Part shown: positions 8,636-16,559 of the stretch, piece by piece
Numbering within the stretch: the stretch's first letter is position 1
How the letters are laid out: every line of letters starts with the position of its first letter
Source: Hahella sp. HNIBRBA332
Lineage (GTDB): Bacteria > Pseudomonadota > Gammaproteobacteria > Pseudomonadales > Oleiphilaceae
Reading direction: 5' to 3'
NCBI RefSeq assembly: GCF_030719035.1
Contig: NZ_CP132203.1
Location: forward strand, 7,009,001 to 7,073,000
DNA: 64,000 bases
Made by a program: the position numbers and the translations under genes
Notes under the pieces: model-generated
Told to the model about the DNA's origin: nothing
The model's input: only the letters and a program-made list of their open reading frames with translations
Databases searched by the model: none

Positions 8636-9859
8636 TCAGGACACGCCGGCGTCAGAATTGACCATTGGAGCCTGAGCTTCCGGCTTGGGCGCCTCACGCG
8701 ATTCGGTGACTTCCTGCTGCAGGGTTTTGACTTGATTTGTCAGGGATTCCACCTCTTTGTTTTTACCCGCCAGATTTTTGCTCAACGTTGTGTTCTCTTG
8801 AGTCAACGCTGCGTTTTCCTGGCTCAATTTGGCGTTGGATGCTTCCAGTGTTTTTACTTGCGCCGTCAATGACTCGACTTGAGTCGCCAGCGCCGCCTGG
8901 GCGGTGGCGCTTTCTTGTTGTTGGGTATTTTGCGCCGCCAGCGCGGTTTTTACTTCCTCTAATTGAGCGGTAAGGCTTTGCTCGCGCTCATTCGCGGCGG
9001 CGATATCAGCGTTACTGCGTTCCAGCGCATCCGTCGCTTGCTGTAAAGACGCGGCTGAATCGGCGAGTTCACTGGCCAGTGTTTCGATGCGGGCGGTTTG
9101 CTGCTGAATCAGTTCTTGTTGCTGGGCGAGGGTGCTCTCTAACTCTTTTTGCTTGTTTGCTAATTCGGCGTTTTCCGACGCTTTGTCTTGCAGTTGTTGC
9201 TGCAGCGATGCGGATTCATTTTGCGCACTGGTCAGGGCCTGTGTCAGTTCGCGTGTCTTGGTTTCGTTGGCGCTCAGGTTATTTTGTAGAGTGGATTTTT
9301 CTTGCTGTAATTGCGCTTTTTCTTTGCGTAACCCCTGTAGTTCTGCGCCAGCGCTACTTGCTTCCGCCCGACTGGTGCTGAGGCTTTGATTAAGCTGTTC
9401 GTTACGTCGCGCTGACTCTGTAAGAGCTGTCGTCAGGCGTTGGGCTTGCGTCAACAGATTATCCAGTTCGCCGCGTACGCTTTGCTGGCGCTCTTGCAAC
9501 TGGAATACGAGATAACCGACGGCGACGAAGATGACAATCGCCGGAACGGTCAGCAAGGCTTGCAGACGTCCGCCCTTCCTGGCAGCTTGCGCTGCGGCCT
9601 GCTGCGCCGCTAATTGCGTTTCCACCTCTTTCATACGCTGATCAATGTCACGCTGGCGCTCTTCCATACTGCGTTCGCGTTCTTTCAGCGCCTGTTCTTT
9701 GTCACGCAAGTCGCTGGCTTTTTCATCATTGCTTTTAGCGCGCTGTTTGGACTGCTCTTCCTGGCGGGTCAGAGCCTGCTCCTTGCGAGTCAGGTTCTGC
9801 TCGCGCATATCGAGTGAGCGCTGTTTGCGCTCCAGGGCCCGTTCATCATTACTTTGCAT
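8636..9859 (-). CDS. Membrane-anchored long coiled-coil protein
   Basis: A protein of about 407 residues. The first 90 residues are a highly charged Arg/Glu/Gln coiled coil. One hydrophobic segment follows at about 100-120 (Leu-Leu-Thr-Val-Pro-Ala-Ile-Val-Ile-Phe-Val-Ala-Val), then some 270 residues of Gln/Glu/Ala-rich heptad coiled coil with Leu spacing, ending in a short Pro-rich tail. It would put coiled coils on both sides of the inner membrane. No enzymatic motif is seen. A TTG nine codons upstream (9886) is possible, but the ATG at 9859 has GGAG ten bases before it. A structural, scaffold or envelope role is inference; low-complexity similarity to KfrA- or TolA-like proteins should not be over-read. 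Confidence 0.75.
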   Translation of the reverse strand: MQSNDERALERKQRSLDMREQNLTRKEQALTRQEEQSKQRAKSNDEKASDLRDKEQALKERERSMEERQRDIDQRMKEVETQLAAQQAAAQAARKGGRLQALLTVPAIVIFVAVGYLVFQLQERQQSVRGELDNLLTQAQRLTTALTESARRNEQLNQSLSTSRAEASSAGAELQGLRKEKAQLQQEKSTLQNNLSANETKTRELTQALTSAQNESASLQQQLQDKASENAELANKQKELESTLAQQQELIQQQTARIETLASELADSAASLQQATDALERSNADIAAANEREQSLTAQLEEVKTALAAQNTQQQESATAQAALATQVESLTAQVKTLEASNAKLSQENAALTQENTTLSKNLAGKNKEVESLTNQVKTLQQEVTESREAPKPEAQAPMVNSDAGVS

Positions 9860-9932
9860 TGCTCCAGGCTCCGGCTTATTTATCAAACTGTTATAAACAG
9901 TGTAGCCAATGCCCGGGAACTTGCCCTTGTGC

Positions 9933-10526
9933 TCAGGGCGTTAATGAAGACCAGGCGCTGTCGCAGAAGATATCGATATAGTGCGTCGGCGGTTTTTTTA
10001 CGCGACCGGCCAGCCAGTGGCGGGCGTAATCCTGCGCAGGGCCTATCAGCAGGGAATGATAGAGATCGAAGGGGAGGGTGCGAATCTGGCCGTTTTCGAG
10101 ATAAGGCGTAAACCAGTCTTTCAGGTAAGTGAAGTGTCGCTTGTTATCCTGTTTGAGTTTCTGTTGCTGTTCTTCACTGAGCGCTTCGCCTCTGGAGCCG
10201 AAAATATAGCGGGCCCATTCCGGATTCTGCGTTATCCATTCTATATATACACGCACGACGGACTTCACGCCTTCTTCGGCGGTTTCGCATTCGGCGAGGG
10301 CGTCTTTTAGCTGCGCGAAGTGATCTTCCATACCCAGCATATACAAGGCGGCGGCGATAGCTTCTTTGCTGCCGAAATGGTGGTAAACGCTGCCCACGCT
10401 GGCGCCGGATTCCGCGCGGATCATATCGATGGTGGTCGCAGCGATGCCGTTTTGGGTGAAACACTTTAACGCCGCATTGAGAATATCATCACGGCGACTT
10501 TTGGAGCGGGTGCTTGAAATCTTCAT
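9933..10526 (-). CDS. TetR family transcriptional regulator
   Basis: A 197-residue regulator with a typical N-terminal TetR helix-turn-helix (about 12-58; Ala-Thr-Thr-Ile-Asp-Met-Ile-Arg and Ser-Val-Tyr-His-His-Phe-Gly-Ser-Lys), then a helical ligand-binding domain. It is divergent from a two-gene thioesterase operon, with only 48 bases between start codons, and that gap carries overlapping palindromes. By analogy with TetR pairs it probably represses both itself and the thioesterases, with an acyl-CoA or hydrophobic compound as inducer (inference). Confidence 0.9.
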   Translation of the reverse strand: MKISSTRSKSRRDDILNAALKCFTQNGIAATTIDMIRAESGASVGSVYHHFGSKEAIAAALYMLGMEDHFAQLKDALAECETAEEGVKSVVRVYIEWITQNPEWARYIFGSRGEALSEEQQQKLKQDNKRHFTYLKDWFTPYLENGQIRTLPFDLYHSLLIGPAQDYARHWLAGRVKKPPTHYIDIFCDSAWSSLTP

Positions 10527-10536
10527 ATTGGAACAA

Positions 10537-10556
10537 TATTCTAGAATAAAATTCTA
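10537..10556. promoter_or_regulatory. Probable TetR operator (overlapping palindromes)
   Basis: TATTCTAGAATA (10537-10548) is a perfect 12-bp palindrome, and TAGAAT-AAA-ATTCTA (10542-10556) is a second perfect dyad sharing its right half. Both lie between the divergent TetR and DUF4442 genes, where binding would cover both promoters. Confidence 0.65.
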
Positions 10557-10574
10557 ATTTATCTGGAGGCTGTT

Positions 10575-11075
10575 ATGACTGTCGCAGTGGCTGATCCATC
10601 GGAACAGGTGAGTTCCATGCTTCGTTTATATCACTCTTTTGCGCGTCTTCCTTTGGGCGCCTGGCTGTTCAGCCGCGCACTGTGCATTAAAGCTCCTTAT
10701 TTTAGCAGCATTCGGCCGTGTATACGGCAGCTAAAACCAGGACTGTCCGAGTGGGAGATCAAGAACCGTCGCAGTGTGCGCAACCATCTGGGAACTGTAC
10801 ACGCGCTGGCGATGGGCAATTTGGCGGAGTTGTGCGCAGGAACGCTGATGGAGGCGTCCTTGCCGTCGCGCCTGCGTTGGATTCCCAAAGGTATGCAGAT
10901 TGAGTACCTGAAAAAAGCGACCACGGATCTGGTGGCGACAGCAGTGATTGCTGATCCAAAGGCCTTAACTTTGGGAGATTATGAGGTGGAAGTCATGGTG
11001 AAAAATGCGGACGGCGAAGCAGTGTCCCGCGCAGTGATCACCATGTGGTTGAGTGAGAAAGATCAACATCGTTAG
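10575..11075 (+). CDS. DUF4442 hotdog-fold thioesterase-like protein
   Basis: A 166-residue protein of the DUF4442 family, relatives of acyl-CoA thioesterases with a hotdog fold. Visible features are the Arg-Asn-His-Leu-Gly-Thr-Val-His-Ala segment near 70 and the Gly-Asn-Leu-Ala-Glu-Leu helix near 80, where hotdog enzymes place their catalytic acidic residue. GGAGG lies just ahead of the ATG. It is the first gene of an operon with the PaaI-like gene 40 bases downstream and is probably controlled by the divergent TetR protein. The substrate is unknown. Confidence 0.8.
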   Translation: MTVAVADPSEQVSSMLRLYHSFARLPLGAWLFSRALCIKAPYFSSIRPCIRQLKPGLSEWEIKNRRSVRNHLGTVHALAMGNLAELCAGTLMEASLPSRLRWIPKGMQIEYLKKATTDLVATAVIADPKALTLGDYEVEVMVKNADGEAVSRAVITMWLSEKDQHR

Positions 11076-11115
11076 CTGCTAACAATGAGCTGCTAACCAT
11101 ATCAGGAGGCGTAAC

Positions 11116-11517
11116 ATGGACATCATGCAGATCGGAAACAAGATTTTAAGTGAACAGCCTTTCAGCCGCTTATTGGGAACCCGACTGGCGAGTCTGCAAC
11201 CGGGCTTCGCGCATCTGGAGTTGGACATCAAACCAGAGTTTTTGCAGCAACATGGATATGTGCATGGCGGCGTCATCAGCTATCTGGCGGATAACGCGCT
11301 GACGTTTGCAGGAGGCAGTTTGTTCGGCGATGCCTTAACGGTGGAGTTTAAAATTAATTACCAACGACCGGCGCAGGGACAGCGGCTTGTCGCCAAAGCG
11401 AAGGCGGAAACTTCTGGTAAAAAAGTAGTGTGCTGCACTTGTGAAATATACTGCCTGAATGATGAGGAAGAACTTCTGTGCGCTTCCGCGCAGGGAACCA
11501 TACTTGGTAAAGTCTGA
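11116..11517 (+). CDS. PaaI family hotdog thioesterase
   Basis: A 133-residue hotdog-fold protein. The PaaI/HGG motif His-Gly-Gly-Val-Ile-Ser-Tyr-Leu-Ala-Asp-Asn-Ala (about 50-61) is intact, with Asp in the position that activates water in this family. It would hydrolyse an aromatic or aliphatic acyl-CoA in the cytoplasm. It has a strong AGGAGG 7 bases before the ATG. Two adjacent hotdog proteins under one TetR regulator suggest a heteromeric or complementary thioesterase pair (inference). Confidence 0.88.
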   Translation: MDIMQIGNKILSEQPFSRLLGTRLASLQPGFAHLELDIKPEFLQQHGYVHGGVISYLADNALTFAGGSLFGDALTVEFKINYQRPAQGQRLVAKAKAETSGKKVVCCTCEIYCLNDEEELLCASAQGTILGKV

Positions 11518-11818
11518 GACATTGATGCGCCGTTACGATGTGATGTCGGCGGCGCGTTAGTCGGCCTAACTTGTGAATAAATCACGTAAAATCGACCTCT
11601 CAGGCGAATAATCGCTTGCCTCAAATCTTTTTTTGTACATACTTGCCAGTCAATTGAACTATCGCTTGATATAAGGTGCGGAAGTATCTTTTTTCGCGAA
11701 AAAAAGATAGAAAAAACGCATTCTTATTGGGCGTTTTCTAGACAAATTGTACTTTCCGATTACATTTAAAGAGGAAGTGTTTCCTCTCTCCTTTGCTTAA
11801 TTAATTTGGGGTGACAAG
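11518..11818. other. AT-rich intergenic region before the AlgP-like gene
   Basis: About 300 bases, clearly more AT-rich than the neighbours, with poly-T/poly-A tracts typical of an intrinsically curved promoter region. It contains the hairpin at 11685-11709. No convincing ORF was seen. Confidence 0.6.
11685..11709. promoter_or_regulatory. A/T-rich hairpin with CGCG apex upstream of the AlgP-like gene
   Basis: TATCTTTTTTCG (11685-11696) and CGAAAAAAAGATA (11697-11709) are complementary except for one extra A. The structure is symmetrical, with poly-T and poly-A arms, so it could terminate transcription in either direction or act as a curved-DNA or operator site 110 bases before the gene. Confidence 0.45.
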
Positions 11819-12787
11819 ATGGCGACCAGCAAAAAAGGCAAAATCGGCCTTGATCGGCTCTTTGACAAGGCTATTGAGGAATTGCGCAGCGCGCAAGACA
11901 AACTCAACACTCATGTGGGCCAATGGGTGACTAAGGCTGAAGCTGACCTGAAAGCGGATCAGTCTTTGAAAAAAGTATTCGCCCGCATTGAAGATCTGCA
12001 AAAGAAACAGATCGACAACATGCATAAATGGCAGAAAGATTTCGAAGCGAGATTCGCCGCTGTGCTGGATTTCCAAAAGCAAATGCTGGAAGCCATTATG
12101 CCTGCTGGTAAAGCGCCTGCCGCGGCCAGCAAAACCGCCAAGCCGGCAGCCGCCAAACCTAAGGCCGCCGCTAAGCCGGCAGCGAGCAAATCCACTAAGG
12201 CGCCTGCTGCGAAGAAACCTGCTGCAGCCAAAAAGCCTGCCGCGAAGAAACCCGCTGCGACGACCGCCAAGAAAGCGCCTGCCGCCGCCAGCAAAGCCGC
12301 TTCCACAGCTTCTGCGGCTAAAACAGCTGCTGCAAAACCCGCAGCCAAGAAGCCAGCCGCTAAAAAGCCTGCAGCGAAGACGTCGAGCGCAGCTAAAACT
12401 TCCACGACCGCTAAAAAGCCTGCTGCGAAGAAACCTGCGGCTAAGCCTGCTAAACCGGCCGTAGCTGCAAAGAGCGCAGCGGACAAAACTGCTGATGCGA
12501 AGCCGGCGGCAGCGGACAGCAAAACCGCAACGACAACGGCAGCCAAACCAGCAGCGAAAAAACCTGCAACTAAAACTACCGCTAAAAAGCCCGCCGCTAA
12601 GAAAGCGACGCCTGCTAAACCTGCCGCCAAGAAGCCGGCAGCTAAAAAGCCGGCGGCGCCGCGTAAAGCCGCCGCCAAGAAACCGGCTGCGCCAGCAGTG
12701 AAGGAAGCAGCGCCAGAAGCGCCAAAAGCGACGACTGAGCCAACTTCAGCGCCGGCGGCGCCTTCCACGCCCAGCTCCGAAGCATAA
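11819..12787 (+). CDS. AlgP/histone H1-like protein with Lys-Pro-Ala-Ala repeat tail
   Basis: A 322-residue protein in two parts. Residues 1-100 form a helical, charged domain. The remainder is a low-complexity tail of short Lys-Pro-Ala-Ala and Ala-Lys-Lys-Pro units resembling eukaryotic histone H1 and Pseudomonas AlgP/AlgR3, ending in an acidic Ala/Pro/Glu stretch. Such proteins bind DNA non-specifically and affect nucleoid structure and alginate expression; the PHA-granule protein PhaF has a similar tail. The N-terminal domain does not look like a standard phasin and no pha genes are nearby, so AlgP-like is preferred. Repeat length is likely to vary between strains. A terminator follows. 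Confidence 0.8.
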   Translation: MATSKKGKIGLDRLFDKAIEELRSAQDKLNTHVGQWVTKAEADLKADQSLKKVFARIEDLQKKQIDNMHKWQKDFEARFAAVLDFQKQMLEAIMPAGKAPAAASKTAKPAAAKPKAAAKPAASKSTKAPAAKKPAAAKKPAAKKPAATTAKKAPAAASKAASTASAAKTAAAKPAAKKPAAKKPAAKTSSAAKTSTTAKKPAAKKPAAKPAKPAVAAKSAADKTADAKPAAADSKTATTTAAKPAAKKPATKTTAKKPAAKKATPAKPAAKKPAAKKPAAPRKAAAKKPAAPAVKEAAPEAPKATTEPTSAPAAPSTPSSEA

Positions 12788-12818
12788 GCTTCGTCGAGAG
12801 GAAGACGCCTTCCATAGC

Positions 12819-12848
12819 AAACGGGGCCGCATAGTGCGGTCCCTGTTT
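12819..12848 (+). terminator. Hairpin terminator after the AlgP-like gene
   Basis: AAACGGGGCCGCA pairs with TGCGGTCCCTGTTT around a TAG loop (one G-U pair and one bulge), with A-rich left and T-rich right flanks, 32 bases after the stop codon. Confidence 0.75.
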
Positions 12849-12927
12849 GTTAGACCTGATTAAACCCGCTCAGTCCCTTAACTGGAGCGCGCCAATAACC
12901 CTCTGACAATATTCTGGATGGCGGACT

Positions 12928-13674
12928 TTGACCCCGCTCAGCATTCTTTATCAAGATGAATGGCTCGTCGCCATTGATAAACCTTCCGGTCTCTTGGTGC
13001 ATCGCAGTGAGATCGATCGCCATGAAACTCGGTTTGCGATTCAGCTGCTTCGCGATCAGATCGGGCGTCGGGTGTACCCGTTGCACCGTCTGGATAAGCC
13101 GACTTCCGGCGTTCTCCTGTTTGCGTTGGATTCCGATACTGCAAAGACATGCGGCGAGTTCTGGGAGTCGGGCGTAGATAAAACGTATCTGGCGATTGTG
13201 CGCGGCGTTCCCGCAGAAGAAGGGACCATAGATAAACCGTTAAAAGAGCCTTGGGACCGTTTAGGCGATCGTAACGTCAGCAAGGACAAGCCGGAGCAGC
13301 CGGCGGTAACGGATTATCGGCGTCTGGCGTCGTGTGAGCTGCCTTATGCGGTGGATCGCTATCCCACTGCGCGTTATTCCCTGGTCAAAGTACATCCGCA
13401 AACTGGCAGACGACACCAGATTCGTCGCCATTTCAAATCGCTGTCGCATCCCTTGATTGGCGACACCAGTTATGGAAAGAGCGTGCATAATCGCTTCTTC
13501 GCCGAGCAATTCGGCGTGCAACGTCTGCTATTGCATGCGGCGGAAATGCGTTTGCCTCACCCCCATAACGGCGAGCCGCTGACAATCTGCGCGCCAGTGA
13601 CGGGAGAGCTGTTGCGGTTGTTGGAGTCACTGGATTGGTTAAATTCGACACCTTTGGAGTGGCGAATAAATTAA
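12928..13674 (+). CDS. truC: tRNA pseudouridine(65) synthase TruC
   Basis: A 248-residue RluA-family pseudouridine synthase. The N-terminal Leu-Tyr-Gln-Asp-Glu-Trp-Leu-Val and the active-site motif His-Arg-Leu-Asp-Lys-Pro-Thr-Ser-Gly with catalytic Asp56 are close to E. coli TruC, which modifies U65 in tRNA-Ile and tRNA-Asp. The RNA-binding motif Thr-Gly-Arg-Arg-His-Gln-Ile-Arg is also present. The start is TTG at 12928: there is an in-frame stop at 12904 and no ATG, and the predicted N-terminus lines up with E. coli TruC. It is a stand-alone gene between two terminators. Confidence 0.92.
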   Translation: MTPLSILYQDEWLVAIDKPSGLLVHRSEIDRHETRFAIQLLRDQIGRRVYPLHRLDKPTSGVLLFALDSDTAKTCGEFWESGVDKTYLAIVRGVPAEEGTIDKPLKEPWDRLGDRNVSKDKPEQPAVTDYRRLASCELPYAVDRYPTARYSLVKVHPQTGRRHQIRRHFKSLSHPLIGDTSYGKSVHNRFFAEQFGVQRLLLHAAEMRLPHPHNGEPLTICAPVTGELLRLLESLDWLNSTPLEWRIN

Positions 13675-13868
13675 TCAAAACCTGTATCATTGGCGCGCTC
13701 CCTGGGTAATACGCCCGCCTGCGTCATTTTCTGATATTCCCGCCTGCCTGTGAGTAACAGTGCGTATGGTCGATTGGGGGCCTGATTCCAATAATTGTCC
13801 ATTTTTTCATCGCCAGGCGTCGGCGGCCGGAGCGATCAAGACTTTCCAATAAAGAGGAAATTGTTGTT

Positions 13869-15119
13869 ATGTGGTTGAATTACGCGGTGATAGGCTTGGC
13901 GGTTCTCGCTCTTCTAGGCGTGGTCCTGGAAGAGGTGATTCACGTAAACAAAGCCAAAATCACCCTTTTCCTTGGCGCACTGGCCTGGATTCTACTCTTT
14001 GCATTCAATAGCGGCGACCCCGAACATCAAGAAGCGGTCATTCACGGACTGGAAAGCAACATCGCCGAAATAGCCGGGCTCTGGCTCTTCCTTTTGGCGG
14101 CCATGACCTTCGTCGCCTATCTCAACAAAAAGGGAATGATTGAAAACCTTATTTACCTGTTTCTTCCCAAACGGGTATCGGAGCGCAAGCTTTTATTTCT
14201 AACGGGTCTGTTCTGTTTCATTTTCTCCTCTCTCGCCGATAACATCACTGCGACGCTGGTTTCCGTCACCTTGATTCTTTCCCTGCGAATGGACACCGCC
14301 AAGACATTGCGCTTCGCCGCTCTGGTGGTATTCTCCGTTAACTCCGGCGGCGTCGCCCTGATCACTGGCGACGTCACCACTCTGATGATCTTCCTGCAGC
14401 ATAAAGTCGACATCCTGGATTTGCTGCTGCTCAGTATTCCCTCTTTCGTCGCCGTCATGTTCATGGCGACGGTGTTGAGTTTCGGTCTGTCCGGCGATGT
14501 GATCGTGCAACAGCACCGTACTGACGTGCGCGGCGTTGATATCGCCATCGCCGGCGTGTTCCTGGCGACAATTCTGGGCACCATCGTTCTTAATGTCGTG
14601 TACCAGATTCCACCTGTTCTGACTTTCCTCTTTGGTCTTGCAACCATGTTCCTGGTGGCGCGTTTCTTTAACGACGACATCGAGAACGATCCGATTCTGG
14701 AATACATCCGCGTTATCGAGTTTGAAACCCTGCTGTTCTTCCTGGGTATTCTGTTGTTGGTTGGCGTGCTCAAAGAAGTGCATGTGCTGGAGTCCTTGTT
14801 GGCCATGTATTCGCAAGTGTCGCCGCTGGTGGCGAACTACCTGATGGGACTGCTGTCCGCGTGTATCGATAACGTGCCTCTGACGGCGGCGCTGCTCAAG
14901 TCCGGCATCACGATGAGCAAAGCGGAGTGGATGGGGCTGACCTATGCGGTAGGCGTTGGCGGTTCTCTGCTGGTTATCGGCTCTGCGGCGGGGATTGTGG
15001 CGATGTCCAAAGTTCGCGGCCTGACTTTCGGCAGTTACGCCAAGTACGTGCCTGCGCTGCTGGGCGCCTATTCCGTCGGTTACGCTGGCGTTTATATGTT
15101 GGCGTATTACGCGATGTAA
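13869..15119 (+). CDS. nhaD: Na+/H+ antiporter NhaD
   Basis: A 416-residue polytopic membrane protein with about 11-12 hydrophobic segments, of the NhaD/ion transporter superfamily. Characteristic segments are Phe-Ser-Ser-Leu-Ala-Asp-Asn-Ile-Thr-Ala-Thr-Leu near 120 and Ala-Cys-Ile-Asp-Asn-Val-Pro-Leu-Thr-Ala-Ala near 335; paired Asp-Asn motifs of this kind are needed for ion exchange in NhaD. It would export Na+ (and Li+) in exchange for protons at alkaline pH, which fits a marine or halotolerant host. The ATG is preceded by AGAGGAAA. It is monocistronic, with a strong terminator. Confidence 0.92.
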   Translation: MWLNYAVIGLAVLALLGVVLEEVIHVNKAKITLFLGALAWILLFAFNSGDPEHQEAVIHGLESNIAEIAGLWLFLLAAMTFVAYLNKKGMIENLIYLFLPKRVSERKLLFLTGLFCFIFSSLADNITATLVSVTLILSLRMDTAKTLRFAALVVFSVNSGGVALITGDVTTLMIFLQHKVDILDLLLLSIPSFVAVMFMATVLSFGLSGDVIVQQHRTDVRGVDIAIAGVFLATILGTIVLNVVYQIPPVLTFLFGLATMFLVARFFNDDIENDPILEYIRVIEFETLLFFLGILLLVGVLKEVHVLESLLAMYSQVSPLVANYLMGLLSACIDNVPLTAALLKSGITMSKAEWMGLTYAVGVGGSLLVIGSAAGIVAMSKVRGLTFGSYAKYVPALLGAYSVGYAGVYMLAYYAM

Positions 15120-15125
15120 TACTCG

Positions 15126-15166
15126 CGCCGGAGAGCGCTGTATCGCTCTCCGGCGTTGTTTTTTTC
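15126..15166 (+). terminator. Rho-independent terminator of nhaD
   Basis: CGCCGGAGAGCG (15126-15137) pairs perfectly with CGCTCTCCGGCG (15144-15155) around a 6-base loop, followed by TTG and seven T residues. Confidence 0.95.
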
Positions 15167-15357
15167 TGTTCATTTCACCTCTCACGTCTTCTATTTTTCT
15201 TACTCTTACTCGCCTGATCAGGTTTCCTGTTCATCAAAATCTGTCGATTGGTTCATGGCCTTGCGCCGCCCGCTCCTTCTAAAGGCGGATTTGTCCCGTC
15301 AACGCAGTTGTTAAGCTCGCCGGAGCCTATAAGAACAACAGTTAAACGGGGGCGTCT

Positions 15358-16410
15358 ATGCAGCCTGTCCTTTCCGATGTGATCTATGCGGAACCCGCTT
15401 TTGATCCTGTCTCATGGGAGTCGCCGCTCTCTGCATTGGAGCGACGCCATCTGCTTCTGCAACATGGATCCCAATCCAGCGCTTACTTCAGTTTTCAGCC
15501 TGGGGTGCAGTTTTTTGGCTCCCCTCAACATGGCTTTGTCAGCTACTGTCCGCTAAACCGGTGGAAGGGTGGGGTGGATGTGGTCTTCAACAATCCGGTA
15601 TGCGCGGATCAGAACCTGACGTCGTTGCTCAATCGTTTTTTAGCATCGCGCGAGCGCCCTGCGGTGTTTGTCGGCATTGAGAGTAAAGTGGCGGAGGTTC
15701 TGATGCGGCAGGGATACGTGATCAATGAAATGGGCGTGGAGTTCAGCGTTTCCCTTCAGAACTTTTGCGTACGTGGCAAATACAAGAAGCAGTTGCGCCA
15801 TGCCGCCAACCTGGGATCTCGCTACGGGCTGAGGGTGGAGGAGCTGCGCGCCGCGCAGGTGGATGCAGAGGAGGTGGAGGCGATCACGCAACGCTGGTTA
15901 AAGCAGAAGGCAGTGAAGCGCAGTGAGCTACGTTTGTTGACGCGTCCCCCACAGCACAGGGATGAGTGGCTGACGCGTCGATTCTATTGTTTTCAGGGGG
16001 AACGGTTGCTGGGATACATCTACTTCGATCCATACTTTGCGCAAGGCGCGGTCACTGGATACTGCGCCAATATTTTGCGTTGTCTGCCTGGCGTTGGGCC
16101 GGCGGGATTACTGGACTACACCATGTTGCAGGCGATTGAGCAGTTTCGCAGGGAAGGCGTGCCGCGACTCTCTCTGGGGATTGCGCCATTGCATGACTTG
16201 CAGGAAATAGCGGGAGAAAGCCCGTTGTTACGGCGTCTTGGTCAGTGGCTGTATCGTAACGGCTCGGGACTTTACGCTTTTGCGCCGCTGGCTTACCACA
16301 AAACCCGCTATCGTGGAGAAGAGTGTAAATGGTATCTGGCGTATAAAGACCTTTTCCCTCCACGATTGCTATGGAGCCTGATGGCGGGCACAGGAGTGCT
16401 GGGACGCTAA
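15358..16410 (+). CDS. DUF2156 (phosphatidylglycerol lysyltransferase-like GNAT-fold) protein
   Basis: A 350-residue soluble protein related to the C-terminal domain of MprF-type aminoacyl-phospholipid synthases (DUF2156, a tandem GNAT fold). Supporting segments are Tyr-Lys-Lys-Gln-Leu-Arg-His-Ala (about 141-148), a Leu-Leu-Gly-Tyr-Ile-Tyr-Phe-Asp-Pro strand (about 217-225) and the C-terminal Leu-Ser-Leu-Gly-Ile-Ala-Pro-Leu followed by Phe-Ala-Pro-Leu-Ala-Tyr-His-Lys-Thr-Arg-Tyr. The N-terminal transmembrane flippase of MprF is missing, so it is a stand-alone transferase-like protein. Target lipid or other acceptor is not deducible. It is monocistronic. Confidence 0.75.
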   Translation: MQPVLSDVIYAEPAFDPVSWESPLSALERRHLLLQHGSQSSAYFSFQPGVQFFGSPQHGFVSYCPLNRWKGGVDVVFNNPVCADQNLTSLLNRFLASRERPAVFVGIESKVAEVLMRQGYVINEMGVEFSVSLQNFCVRGKYKKQLRHAANLGSRYGLRVEELRAAQVDAEEVEAITQRWLKQKAVKRSELRLLTRPPQHRDEWLTRRFYCFQGERLLGYIYFDPYFAQGAVTGYCANILRCLPGVGPAGLLDYTMLQAIEQFRREGVPRLSLGIAPLHDLQEIAGESPLLRRLGQWLYRNGSGLYAFAPLAYHKTRYRGEECKWYLAYKDLFPPRLLWSLMAGTGVLGR

Positions 16411-16559
16411 AATCCGTTGATGGCGCGATCAGCCCAGAATTCGTCGATGTAGACAATAGGCTCGCAAAGCGGCGACGAGGATGATACTGAAGTGAGTTAT
16501 AGTCTTTCTGGCATGTGCGGCGCAGAAGGAATTCAACCATCACTCAGGAGAGAATTTTC

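Noticed and set aside
12110..12700. Repetitive DNA that could suggest a CRISPR or satellite
   Set aside because: Units are short, irregular codon repeats in frame with a Lys/Pro/Ala-rich protein; there are no constant repeats with unique spacers.
11959..12768. 269-codon frame antisense to the AlgP-like gene
   Set aside because: A hydrophobic Ala/Gly/Leu mirror of the Lys-Pro-Ala-Ala repeats, not a membrane protein.
14199..15185. Long open frame antisense to nhaD (328 codons), plus another at 14153-14806
   Set aside because: Composition is Arg/Gln/His-rich with no domain and mirrors nhaD codons; nhaD has clear membrane helices, a ribosome binding site and a terminator.
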